Assembly: GCA_021404945.1 (NCBI GenBank) | Contig: QWHO01000076.1 | Coordinates: 1-38,961, forward strand | Source: a bacterium CPR1 | Lineage (GTDB): Bacteria; Vulcanimicrobiota; Xenobia; Xenobiales; QWHO01 | Direction of reading: 5' to 3' | DNA length: 38,961 nucleotides | In this document: positions 24,483 through 31,604 of the stretch, piece after piece | How positions within the stretch are numbered: the first letter of the stretch is position 1 | Layout of the letters: every line of letters begins with the position of its first letter | Position numbers and translations under genes: made by a program | Notes under the pieces: generated by a model | The model's database searches: none | Told to the model about the DNA's origin: nothing | Seen by the model: the letters and a program-made list of their open reading frames with translations, nothing else

Positions 24483-25659
24483 ATGATTTATGACTGCGCC
24501 GTCATCGGAGGGGGCATCCTCGGTCCGGATGCGGCCGGCCGGCTTGGTGGTCGCCACCTTGTGGTCGGCCCCATGCTTCACGAGCAGCTTCCAAACCGGT
24601 CGGAACTCGGGCGTGATCCACAGCGGCATCTACTACCGCCCGGGCAGCTTCAAAGCCCGTTTCTCGCGCCAGGGAAGCTCGAGTCTGGTGGCCTTCTGCC
24701 AGCAGCAAGGACTGGCTTACGAAGTGTGTGGCAAGCTGATCGTGGCCACCCGCGAGGAGGAGCTGCCTCGCCTGGAGGCACTCTACCAGCGCGGTCTGGA
24801 GAACGGGCTGGCGGTACGGCGTCTGACCAGCCAGGAGGCCGTGGCCATCGAGCCCCATCTGAGCTGCCTGGCTGCCGTGCAGGTTGCTTCCACCGGCATC
24901 GTGGACTACCGGGCCGTCAGCCGGAAACTGGCCGAGCTTTACCAGGCCGAGGGCCAGCGCGACCTCTTGCTGGGCCGACGGGTGGTGGCAGTGAAAGAGC
25001 ATGGACCACTCAAACGGCTGCTGACCGCTCAAGAGACCTTTGAGGCCCGCTCCGTGATCAACTGCGCCGGGCTTTTTTCCGACCGGATTGCCCGCCTGGC
25101 CGGCGCCGAGCCACCGGCCCGCATCCTTCCCTTTCGAGGGGAATACTACCACCTCAAACCCGAGCGCTCCCACCTGGTCAAGACGCTGATCTACCCTGTC
25201 CCCGACCCGGCTCTCCCCTTCCTGGGAGTGCACTTCACCCGAGCCCTGGACGGCGGAGCTCACTGTGGACCCAACGCGGTGCTGGCCTTCAAGCGAGAGG
25301 GTTATCGCAAGATCGACTTCGATCTCTGGGACTGCCTGGAAATTGCCAGCTATCCAGGATTTTGGAGCCTGGCCGCTCGTTTTCTCAGAATCGGTGCGGA
25401 AGAAAGCCTGCGTTCACTGTTCAAGGCCCTTTTCGTAAGCAGTCTGCAGCGACTGATTCCTGAGGTGCGCTCTGAGGACCTCGAGCCGGCCCCCAGCGGG
25501 GTGCGGGCCCAGGCGGTGCGTCCCGATGGGTTTCTGGTGGACGACTTCCTGCTGCTCGAGCGACCTGGAGCCCTCCACGTCTGCAATGCACCCTCACCTG
25601 CGGCGACATGTGCTCTGGAAATCGGTGCTTATCTGGCCGAGCGATCACCGCTGGGATGA
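24483..25659 (+). pseudogene. lhgO: L-2-hydroxyglutarate oxidase, N-terminus frameshifted
   Basis: Reading from ATG 24483 gives IYDCAVIGGGILG, the FAD-binding start of LhgO. The next matching piece, TGRNSGVIHSGIYYRPGSFK, is in the +1 frame. Between them only about 70 bases exist where about 93 are expected, so the segment is both shortened and out of frame, and the rest of the FAD beta-alpha-beta unit is lost. From there the protein is intact to 25659: CGKLIVATREEELPRLEALY, GIVDYRAVSRKLAELY, VINCAGLFSDRIARLAG, ILPFRGEYYHLKPERSHLVK and the end NAPSPAATCALEIGAYLAE. The family oxidises L-2-hydroxyglutarate to 2-oxoglutarate at the membrane. Either a pseudogene or an assembly error; the downstream 370 codons show no further damage. 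Confidence 0.8.
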
Positions 25660-25678
25660 TGGGTTGAGCGCTTGAAGC

Positions 25679-25978
25679 TCAGGCCGGCCAGCGGGCCTGC
25701 GAGCGGGAGACAGCCAACCGGATGTGGTCCTCCGTGATGGCGTCATTCTCGAGCTCTTCGGCGAAGGTTTCCCGCAACTCGGCAATCTGGGCAGCCGTGG
25801 TTTCACTGAGCCGAACCGGGTTGAACTCGAGCCCGTAGACCTCGAGCAGCGGATCGAAGCAGTCCTGGGGAGCCACCTCGACCACCTCGGCCAGAGCCTC
25901 GCTGAACTCGCCGGTGACGGCGCCAATGAAGTCGGCGTAATCCTCTTCGTCCATGCCTGCGTGCAGGTGGTAGTCCAC
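25679..25978 (-). CDS. Small acidic protein of unknown function
   Basis: The product has 99 residues starting DYHLHAGMDEEDYADFIGAV. It is acidic and helical (SEALAEVVEVAPQDCFDPLL, ETFAEELENDAITEDHIRLA) with a basic tail SRSQARWPA. No motif is recognised. It starts five bases after the stop of the upstream gene at 25984, so the two form an operon. Its last base is 20 bases from the convergent lhgO stop. Confidence 0.6.
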   Translation of the reverse strand: MDYHLHAGMDEEDYADFIGAVTGEFSEALAEVVEVAPQDCFDPLLEVYGLEFNPVRLSETTAAQIAELRETFAEELENDAITEDHIRLAVSRSQARWPA

Positions 25979-25983
25979 GTCAG

Positions 25984-26538
25984 TTAGCCTGCTTCCTCGT
26001 CGTCCAGGTCGATATCGGCCAGCTCTTCGTCCAGGCTGTCGACGATGTCGTCACCCACGCTGTCGAAGGTCTCGCCCGAAGGCTCGTCGGCATAGCGCCC
26101 CCCGGGCCGACCGCCAGCAGCCTTGGGACGACGAGGAGGCACGATCTGGCGGGCGTTGCGGGCCCGACGTGCGGGTCGCGAGACCTCCTCGGCCCGGGAG
26201 GCGGCGTCGATGATGCGATGAATGCGGTTGCGCTCGATCTCGGCCAGCTCGATGAAACGTCGCACCAGCGTGTCGGGCCTTCCCTCTTCCCGACGGCGCT
26301 CGCCGTCTTCGCGCAGGTTGCGCAGCGTGTTCTCGACGTCCTCCAGAGCGTCCTGAAGGGCTTCCAGGCGTAGCTCGGAGAGACGATCCTGGGCGAGGTT
26401 GAGCAGTTCTTCCAGGCGCCCTTCCTCATCCAGGCGGGCCTGGTATGAGGGGGCCTGGTCTTCGTCTAGAAACATGACCTCCAGGGCTTCCGCCTCCTTG
26501 CGCAGGCGAGCCGCCAGTTCGAGGATCGTCTCATTCAT
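25984..26538 (-). CDS. Acidic coiled-coil protein of unknown function
   Basis: The product has 184 residues from ATG 26538, with GGGAGGAAA about nine bases upstream. Residues 1-110 are a long charged helix (ELAARLRKEAEALEVMFLDE, RLSELRLEALQDALEDVENT) likely to be a coiled coil. A basic Arg/Pro/Gly linker (ARRARNARQIVPPRRPKAAG) follows, then a strongly acidic tail ending DSLDEELADIDLDDEEAG. The basic-then-acidic layout suits nucleic-acid or protein binding, but no family is recognised. It is first in a two-gene operon with the acidic protein ending at 25679. Confidence 0.65.
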   Translation of the reverse strand: MNETILELAARLRKEAEALEVMFLDEDQAPSYQARLDEEGRLEELLNLAQDRLSELRLEALQDALEDVENTLRNLREDGERRREEGRPDTLVRRFIELAEIERNRIHRIIDAASRAEEVSRPARRARNARQIVPPRRPKAAGGRPGGRYADEPSGETFDSVGDDIVDSLDEELADIDLDDEEAG

Positions 26539-26588
26539 CCAGGGCGTTTCCTCCCAGGTCTTTCAGGCTGCTTCCATCACACCCGTCC

Positions 26589-26604
26589 GGTCCGGCACCG
26601 GACC
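26589..26604. promoter_or_regulatory. 16-bp palindrome next to a -10 box
   Basis: GGTCCGG (26589-26595), CA, CCGGACC (26598-26604) is a near-perfect palindrome. It sits just downstream of TATACT on the minus strand (26609-26614), the best -10 candidate for the operon starting at 26538. This position suits an operator or an RNA hairpin at the 5' end of the message. Confidence 0.45.
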
Positions 26605-26608
26605 ATTA

Positions 26609-26614
26609 AGTATA
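26609..26614 (-). promoter_or_regulatory. -10 box TATACT for the acidic-protein operon
   Basis: TATACT reads on the minus strand 71 bases before the ATG at 26538. A convincing -35 hexamer at 16-18 bases is not seen. The surrounding 259-base spacer (26539-26797) is otherwise featureless apart from the palindrome. Confidence 0.35.
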
Positions 26615-26797
26615 CGATGGGTTCAGGCCAAGAACCTTTAACGGTAATCAAGTTGTCCTGGAGGAAAACCAGACATTTGCTCAAACCCAGACAGGGAGCC
26701 GTGCAGGGGAGATTTCAAGATTTCCATCCCCTGCTGACAGGGTTGCGCAAGACGATAACTCCGGCAATGCGAGACGAGTCGAAAGGTTGCGTGGGAG

Positions 26798-27055
26798 ATG
26801 GCCGCACGAGTCGAAATCTATACCTGGGAGAGTTGCCCTTACTGCATCAGAGCGAAGAAACTTCTTCATTCGAAAGGAGTTACGTTCCAAGAATACAAGC
26901 TCGACGGGGATGAGGAAGGCCGCAGGCAGATGGCCCAGCGTGCCAATGGTCGCACCAGCGTGCCCCAGATCTTCATCGATGATCGCCATGTGGGGGGCTG
27001 CGACGACCTGCACGCCCTGGATGGAGCCGGAAAGCTTGACCCTCTGCTTGGCTGA
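26798..27055 (+). CDS. grxC: Glutaredoxin (GrxC type)
   Basis: The product has 85 residues. The dithiol active site CPYC is at residues 13-16 (YTWESCPYCIRAKKLLHSKG). Glutathione-contact features follow: TSVPQIFIDDRHVGGCDDLH with the cis-Pro, and GGCDD. Length equals E. coli GrxC. It reduces disulfides and glutathione adducts in the cytoplasm. ATG 26798 follows GGGAG almost directly, which is tight for a ribosome-binding site. It lies 48 bases before the methylase gene on the same strand. Confidence 0.94.
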   Translation: MAARVEIYTWESCPYCIRAKKLLHSKGVTFQEYKLDGDEEGRRQMAQRANGRTSVPQIFIDDRHVGGCDDLHALDGAGKLDPLLG

Positions 27056-27103
27056 GCTGTTCGCCAGGAAGTTCGGCTCGGCTCGCCAAATGGCCACGCT
27101 GAG

Positions 27104-27976
27104 ATGAGTGAGATCGCTGCGCCGGTCTTGAAGTGGGCCGGGGGCAAAAGGGCCTTGCTCGCACAGTACGAGCCCCGCCTCCCGACCACCTTCCGGGCTT
27201 ATCACGAGCCCTTTGTGGGGGGGGGGGCCGTCTTCTTCCACCTTCGGCCCCGACTCGAGCAGACGGCTCACCTCAGCGACGTCAATGCCGAGCTGATCAA
27301 CCTGTACCAGGCCCTGCGCGACGAGCTGCCAGCCGTTACGAAACGCCTCGAGGAGCACCGCCGCCGGCACAGCTCCGACTATTACTACAAAATTCGCTCG
27401 GTGCACCCCGACAAACTCGATCCCACCCGCCGTGCCGCCCGCCTGATCTATCTCAACAGAACCTGTTACAACGGGCTCTATCGGGTCAACGCCCGGGGCT
27501 ACTTCAATGTGCCGCTGGGGCGCTACACCAACCCCACCATCCTCGACCGCGAGCGGCTTCAAGCCGCCAGCTCCGCCCTGCAGGGCGTGGAGCTGCATCA
27601 GGAGACCTTCGAGCTGGTTCTCGAGCGCGCCGTGGAAGGCGACCTGGTCTACTTCGATCCGCCCTACCAGCCCCTCACCCGCACCGCCAACTTCACCTCC
27701 TACACCGCCGACAGCTTCACCGAAAGCGATCAGGCCCGCCTGGCCGAGGTCTACCGCGAGCTCGACCGGCGCGGGGTGCAGTTGCTGCTCAGCAATTCGG
27801 ACACGCCGCTGGTGCGCAAGCTCTTCCGAGGCTTCACCCTGCACGAGATCCAGGCCCCCCGCTTCATCAACTCCAAGGCCAGCCTGCGCAAGGCCGTCGG
27901 CGAGTTGCTGGTGAGCAACCTCGAGCCGGCGCTCGCGCGTCCAGGCAAGAAGCCGGCTCTGGCCGCCTGTACATAA
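27104..27976 (+). CDS. dam: D12-class DNA adenine methyltransferase (Dam)
   Basis: The product has 290 residues. The order of motifs is that of GATC-type Dam: LKWAGGKRALLAQY and FVGGGAVFFHL (SAM-binding motifs X and I), LSDVNAELINLYQALRD, LIYLNRTCYNGLYRVNARGY, then DLVYFDPPYQP with catalytic DPPY, and LLLSNSDTPLVRKLF. It transfers methyl groups to N6 of adenine. No cognate restriction enzyme is present, so it is probably a solitary methylase for mismatch repair or regulation. A run of 11 G at about 27217-27227 does not break the frame. ATG 27104 has no clear Shine-Dalgarno sequence. Confidence 0.93.
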   Translation: MSEIAAPVLKWAGGKRALLAQYEPRLPTTFRAYHEPFVGGGAVFFHLRPRLEQTAHLSDVNAELINLYQALRDELPAVTKRLEEHRRRHSSDYYYKIRSVHPDKLDPTRRAARLIYLNRTCYNGLYRVNARGYFNVPLGRYTNPTILDRERLQAASSALQGVELHQETFELVLERAVEGDLVYFDPPYQPLTRTANFTSYTADSFTESDQARLAEVYRELDRRGVQLLLSNSDTPLVRKLFRGFTLHEIQAPRFINSKASLRKAVGELLVSNLEPALARPGKKPALAACT

Positions 27977-27980
27977 GAGA

Positions 27981-27997
27981 CCCCCGACGGTCGGGGG
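27981..27997 (+). terminator. Hairpin after the methylase gene
   Basis: CCCCCGA (27981-27987), CGG loop, TCGGGGG (27991-27997) forms a strong stem five bases after the dam stop. No T tract follows. CGACGG at 27985-27990 can also pair with CCGTCG at 28005-28010, giving an alternative fold. The rest of the 189-base spacer to 28166 shows only a weak 5-bp hairpin near 28100. Confidence 0.5.
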
Positions 27998-28165
27998 GGG
28001 TCATCCGTCGAGGGCCGGAGAAATTGCTTCCTCCGCCTCCACTGTAGGCTTAGAACGCCGAAAAGCTAAGGCAGAGACGTATCATCTCCAGTTGGTAGGA
28101 ACCTCCTATCGTTCAACCGATCTCGCTGACATAGGAGTTGGGACGAGTACTTCGAATCCCCGAGC

Positions 28166-28396
28166 ATGAAAAAGAATCTCCTTGTCGCTTTCGCCCTCGC
28201 TCTCGTGTTCGTGGCCGGAAGGGCCACCGCCGACCAGCCTCGCATGCAGGCCGCCCAGGTCAACCTCCTGCAAGCGCGGGAGAACCTGCGGGCGGCCACG
28301 CCCGACAAGGGTGGGCATCGCACCAAGGCCCTGGTGCTGGTGAACAAAGCGCTCGAGCAGGTCCAACTCGGGATTGCCTGGGACCGCAAGCACTAA
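28166..28396 (+). CDS. Small secreted helical protein
   Basis: The product has 76 residues. A signal peptide (MKKNLLVAFALALVFVAGRATA) precedes a roughly 50-residue mature helix pair: QPRMQAAQVNLLQARENLRA, then GGHRTKALVLVNKALEQVQL, ending GIAWDRKH. The GGHR-x-KAL-x-LV-x-x-A pattern is one I associate with small exported proteins in several soil and water bacteria; their role is unknown. It probably acts in the periplasm or outside. It ends 11 bases before the convergent deiminase stop. Confidence 0.8.
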   Translation: MKKNLLVAFALALVFVAGRATADQPRMQAAQVNLLQARENLRAATPDKGGHRTKALVLVNKALEQVQLGIAWDRKH

Positions 28397-28407
28397 AACG
28401 CCGCCTG

Positions 28408-29925
28408 TCAGGGAGCCGAACCCAGAACGCTGACCACGGCGTTGGGGTTTCCCAGGTCGCGCTCCACGGCGTAGGTGCTGCAGCGGATGGCCCCCTCGAG
28501 CTTGGAGATGGCGGCCATCTCCAGGGGCACCACTTCGAAGCCGTTGCGCTGATAGGCCTTGATGGCGATGCAATCGAGTGGCTCGCAGCCGTAGGTGGGC
28601 AGGTAGACCTTACGCACCATCTCGCCGTCCTGGCCGGGATAGGCCTCCATCATGCAGTTGTTGTAGGTCAGGTAGGGCAGGCTCCAGGTTGTGCGCAGGC
28701 CTACCATGCTGGGGATGCGCTCCACCTCGTAGCCCTCGGCCTCGAGTTGACGAGCCACCCTGTCGTAGTTGGCCTGGCAATGGGCACCACTGTTGGTGGA
28801 GATGAGCTCGCCGATCAGGTCCGACCGGGGATCCAGACCGGCCTGATGAGCCATGGCCTGATTAGCGCTGGCCCGCTCCTCGGGTGAGAGCTTCAAGAGC
28901 TCCGTGATGGCCAGGGCGGGGCTGCCCACCAGCATCTTGTTCTCGCCGATGGGTGTGACGCACATGTCAATATGGAAGGCCGGCTGCTCGCGAATGGGAG
29001 TGCCGGGATCGTCGCCCCCGACGATGAGCACGTCCTTCTGGAAGGCCTTCTCGAAGACCAGCACGGGCACATCCTGCCACATCCGGGCCAGGCTGGACTC
29101 ATCGGCCGTGTTGACTTCTTGACCGGTCCAGGCCTCATAGAAGTGGCGGATGTCCTCCAGACGGTCCGGATCCTGGGCCAGCTCCTGCAGGCGGGCCCGG
29201 GTGTGCTCGACCGAATCGCTACCAACGATGACCTGGTGCCGGTTGGACACCACGTTTCCGCCGTCGATACGCAGGGCGGGATGCGGAGAAGATTCCAGAC
29301 TTCCATGGGCTTGATCGATCAGGGCCGGGACTCGGGCATCCTCGGGGCCAGGCCAGTAGGTGCGGTCCTGAATCATCAGCAGGGTGCGCCCGTCGGGCAT
29401 GCGCACCGGCAGCATCGAGTCGCGGATCCAGATCGAGAAGCCCTGAACCGCTTCGGCGGCCACCACCGTGACCCGAGCAGGGTCGGTTCCGGTCTCCTGC
29501 ACGAGCTGGTGAATCGAGTCCACCCCGCGCTGGTCGGCGCAAACGATGGTGAAGCGGCTATCAGGAGCCATGTTGCGCATCAACTGGCCGTACATTCCCA
29601 GCACTGCCTTGCGAGTCTCCTCGGGGAGAGGGCGGTCGAACTCCACGTTGCCGAACTGAAAGGCCATATGCTTGATCTTGCCGTGCGAGTCCGGAAAGAG
29701 CAGACCCGCGCTGGCGAAAAGCGGTGGCAAACCGGCGCAGGCGACGCGCCCGGCCAGCTTGCACTGCTCCTCGGCGGCCCGCTCGGGGTCCAGGCGACAC
29801 ATCGGACGATCGGTGTTGCTCCGCAAAACCTGGTCGAGCGGGTCGGACGAGGGGTCCTGAGAGCTGGCCGCGCTGGCCTGGAGCCGCGACAGGATGGGCA
29901 TGGCAAGAGTGACGGGCTGCAGCAT
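28408..29925 (-). CDS. Guanidino-group-modifying enzyme (agmatine/arginine deiminase superfamily)
   Basis: The product has 505 residues from ATG at 29925. The fold of the amidinotransferase/deiminase superfamily is recognisable by its catalytic landmarks: an acidic strand region ALRIDGGNVVSNRHQVIVGS (about 218-236), HIDMCVTPIGENKMLVG with the catalytic His (about 318) and IRCSTYAVER with the catalytic Cys (about 482). YNNCMMEAY and LPTYGCEPLDCIAIKAYQRN fit the last strands before the Cys loop. Longer than agmatine deiminase (about 370). Substrate unknown; arginine, agmatine or protein arginine are possible. The N-terminus is a leader without a classical signal (QPVTLAMPILSRLQASAASS). No Shine-Dalgarno sequence; TATTCT lies six bases before ATG. 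Confidence 0.8.
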   Translation of the reverse strand: MLQPVTLAMPILSRLQASAASSQDPSSDPLDQVLRSNTDRPMCRLDPERAAEEQCKLAGRVACAGLPPLFASAGLLFPDSHGKIKHMAFQFGNVEFDRPLPEETRKAVLGMYGQLMRNMAPDSRFTIVCADQRGVDSIHQLVQETGTDPARVTVVAAEAVQGFSIWIRDSMLPVRMPDGRTLLMIQDRTYWPGPEDARVPALIDQAHGSLESSPHPALRIDGGNVVSNRHQVIVGSDSVEHTRARLQELAQDPDRLEDIRHFYEAWTGQEVNTADESSLARMWQDVPVLVFEKAFQKDVLIVGGDDPGTPIREQPAFHIDMCVTPIGENKMLVGSPALAITELLKLSPEERASANQAMAHQAGLDPRSDLIGELISTNSGAHCQANYDRVARQLEAEGYEVERIPSMVGLRTTWSLPYLTYNNCMMEAYPGQDGEMVRKVYLPTYGCEPLDCIAIKAYQRNGFEVVPLEMAAISKLEGAIRCSTYAVERDLGNPNAVVSVLGSAP

Positions 29926-29931
29926 GGCTTG

Positions 29932-29937
29932 AGAATA
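29932..29937 (-). promoter_or_regulatory. -10 box TATTCT, six bases before deiminase ATG
   Basis: On the minus strand the order is TATTCT, CAAGCC, ATG. This is the same box and spacing as at the M20 peptidase gene (31593-31598). It predicts a leaderless mRNA starting just after the terminator of the upstream subtilase. Confidence 0.5.
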
Positions 29938-29950
29938 AACCGCCCGGCTG

Positions 29951-29987
29951 AAAAAACGCCAAAAGGCCCGCCGAAGCGAGCCTTTTT
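29951..29987 (-). terminator. Rho-independent terminator after subtilase
   Basis: On the minus strand an A-rich stem AAAAGGC-T-CGC, loop TTCG, GCG-G-GCCTTTT is followed by GGCG and six T. In plus coordinates the stem lies at 29961-29986 and the T run at 29951-29956. It starts 19 bases after the subtilase stop. The plus strand also ends in five T, so it could work both ways. Confidence 0.85.
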
Positions 29988-30005
29988 CAGCCTTGCCTAC
30001 GAAGC

Positions 30006-31439
30006 TCAGGCCCGGCGGACTTCCTCGAGAGCCTTCTCGGCGTTGACGAACCCGGTGCCCTGCTCGTTGCCCGACAGGCTGCCCATCGAGTCGGCCGTGC
30101 GACGCAGGATGTCCTTGGTCTCGGCCGGGTTGATGTCGCGCACCTGCTCGAGCTGAGCGGCCACGCCCGCCACCAGCGGGGAGGCAAACGACGTACCGGG
30201 GGCGGCGATCAGGCCGGGAGCCGGGATGGCCACGGCCGGCAGATTGGGCTTCACCAGCTCCTCGACCTCCTCGCTCGAGCGGTTCTGGATGTCGGCCGGC
30301 AGACCCAGCGCCTCGACCAGCTCGGGGCGCTGCTTGAGCAACTTCTTGAGCTCGTCGCCGCTCATGTCGCGCAGGCGCTGCACGACTTCGCCGGTCTGCT
30401 GCATCTCCGAGCCCTCGACGCTCCAGCTCGAGATCCACTCGCCCGGGGCGATGACGTCCGGCTTGATCAGCCCGTCGTCGGTGGGACCGCGCGAGGAGAA
30501 CTCGCTCAGGGTGCGCGGGTTGAGAGCCGCGCCCACGGCGATGGCGGCATCCGAGTCAGCCGGCGAGCCCAGCGTGCGCCCGTCCGGGCCCGAGTTGCCG
30601 GCGGCGGCCACGACGGTGATGCCCGAGCGGGCTGCCAGTTGCACGGCCCGGTTGACCGGATCCATGGTATCGGGGAATCCGTCCGGAGGGCCGCCCAGGG
30701 ACATGTTGATCACGTCGACGTCCAATCGTCCGGCCTTCTTCTCGTTGACGACCCACTGCAGGCCGCGAATGATGTCGGACGGGCGGCCCGTGCCGTTGTC
30801 GCCCATCACCTTGACGGCCACGATCTCGGCCTCGGGCGCGGTCTGCAGCACGTCGCCGGCCACGTGGGTGCCGTGACCCACGGGGTCCACCGGGGTCGTG
30901 TTGGCCGGGTTGGTGATGTCCTTCCAGGCCTTCAGCTCGAACTGGGGATGGTCGAAGCCGGAGTCGAGCACGGCCACGATCTGGCCCTTGCCGGTGATGC
31001 CCTGCTGCTGCAGGCTGTCGGACTTGAGCCAGGGGACGGGAGTCACCTCGGGCATCTTCCAGTCGAAGCCGAAACCGGCGAGCTCCCAGCCATCAGAGTT
31101 GGAGCCGCTGCGCGGGATGCTGGGCATCAGTTGGCGCGGGCTGTTGTCATAGACGGTGTAGCCCTGCTCTTTGAGCTCAGCCATCTTCTTGTCGTCCACC
31201 CGGGCGGTCACGCCGAAGCTGTCCAGCGACTCGCTGACCTGCACGCCCTTCCTGGCCAGGTCCGAGCTCAGATCGACCGGGTCGGCGCCCATCATCAGGT
31301 CGCCCTCGCCACCCACGATGATGACATCCTTCAGGCCGTCCGAGACGGGCTCGGTGGATTTGAAGGGCGACTCGCCGTTGACGAGCTCGCGAATACGGGT
31401 GAGCTGCTGGGGGCTGTAGCTCTGAATGGGGGTGTTCAT
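30006..31439 (-). CDS. Subtilisin-like serine protease (S8)
   Basis: The product has 477 residues. The catalytic triad is complete: Asp in VAVLDSGFDHPQ (about 158), His in GHGTHVAGD (about 190), Ser in GTSFASPLVAG (about 415); the oxyanion Asn is in AAAGNSGPDG. Residues 1-140 look like a prodomain region (VQVSESLDSFGVTARVDDKK resembles an I9-type fold), preceded by MNTPIQSYSPQQLTRIREL, which is not a standard signal peptide. An insert of about 65 residues before the Ser motif is helical (MSGDELKKLLKQRPELVEAL). ATG 31439 has GGAGG eight bases upstream. A terminator follows at 29951-29987. Confidence 0.95.
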   Translation of the reverse strand: MNTPIQSYSPQQLTRIRELVNGESPFKSTEPVSDGLKDVIIVGGEGDLMMGADPVDLSSDLARKGVQVSESLDSFGVTARVDDKKMAELKEQGYTVYDNSPRQLMPSIPRSGSNSDGWELAGFGFDWKMPEVTPVPWLKSDSLQQQGITGKGQIVAVLDSGFDHPQFELKAWKDITNPANTTPVDPVGHGTHVAGDVLQTAPEAEIVAVKVMGDNGTGRPSDIIRGLQWVVNEKKAGRLDVDVINMSLGGPPDGFPDTMDPVNRAVQLAARSGITVVAAAGNSGPDGRTLGSPADSDAAIAVGAALNPRTLSEFSSRGPTDDGLIKPDVIAPGEWISSWSVEGSEMQQTGEVVQRLRDMSGDELKKLLKQRPELVEALGLPADIQNRSSEEVEELVKPNLPAVAIPAPGLIAAPGTSFASPLVAGVAAQLEQVRDINPAETKDILRRTADSMGSLSGNEQGTGFVNAEKALEEVRRA

Positions 31440-31506
31440 CTGGTGGACCTCCGTCTGTGTTCGTTCTGGCTTCGCGTGCCATTATGCACAAAGGCGGTTT
31501 CAGGAT

Positions 31507-31561
31507 TTGTTAAGCGCAGATGAACAGATCTCCCTACCCGACAGAGGTCTGCGCGTAACAA
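31507..31561. promoter_or_regulatory. Long inverted repeat between divergent protease genes
   Basis: TTGTTA-AG-CGCAGA (31507-31520) mirrors TCTGCG-CG-TAACAA (31548-31561): 12 of 14 bases pair across a 27-base spacer. It sits between the divergent subtilase (start 31439) and M20 peptidase (start 31605), suiting a shared operator for both. Confidence 0.5.
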
Positions 31562-31592
31562 TTCGGTAAAGATTCCCGGGCGGGCGAACGAC

Positions 31593-31598
31593 TATTCT
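31593..31598 (+). promoter_or_regulatory. -10 box TATTCT, six bases before M20 peptidase ATG
   Basis: The order TATTCT, GTCAGC, ATG (31605) leaves no space for a Shine-Dalgarno sequence. A leaderless mRNA is predicted. Confidence 0.5.
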
Positions 31599-31604
31599 GT
31601 CAGC

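Noticed and set aside
27213-27232. Run of 11 G in dam as a frameshift
   Set aside because: The frame with DPPY and the N-terminal motifs is continuous through it.
27133-28047. 304-codon frame overlapping dam
   Set aside because: Pro/Arg-rich out-of-frame shadow; dam motifs lie in the other frame.
28150-28165. TTCGAATCCCC resembling a tRNA T loop
   Set aside because: No matching T stem or cloverleaf nearby.
29926-30438. Upstream extension of the deiminase frame
   Set aside because: It crosses the terminator and overlaps the subtilase gene; the sequence is Arg/Gly-rich and not protein-like.
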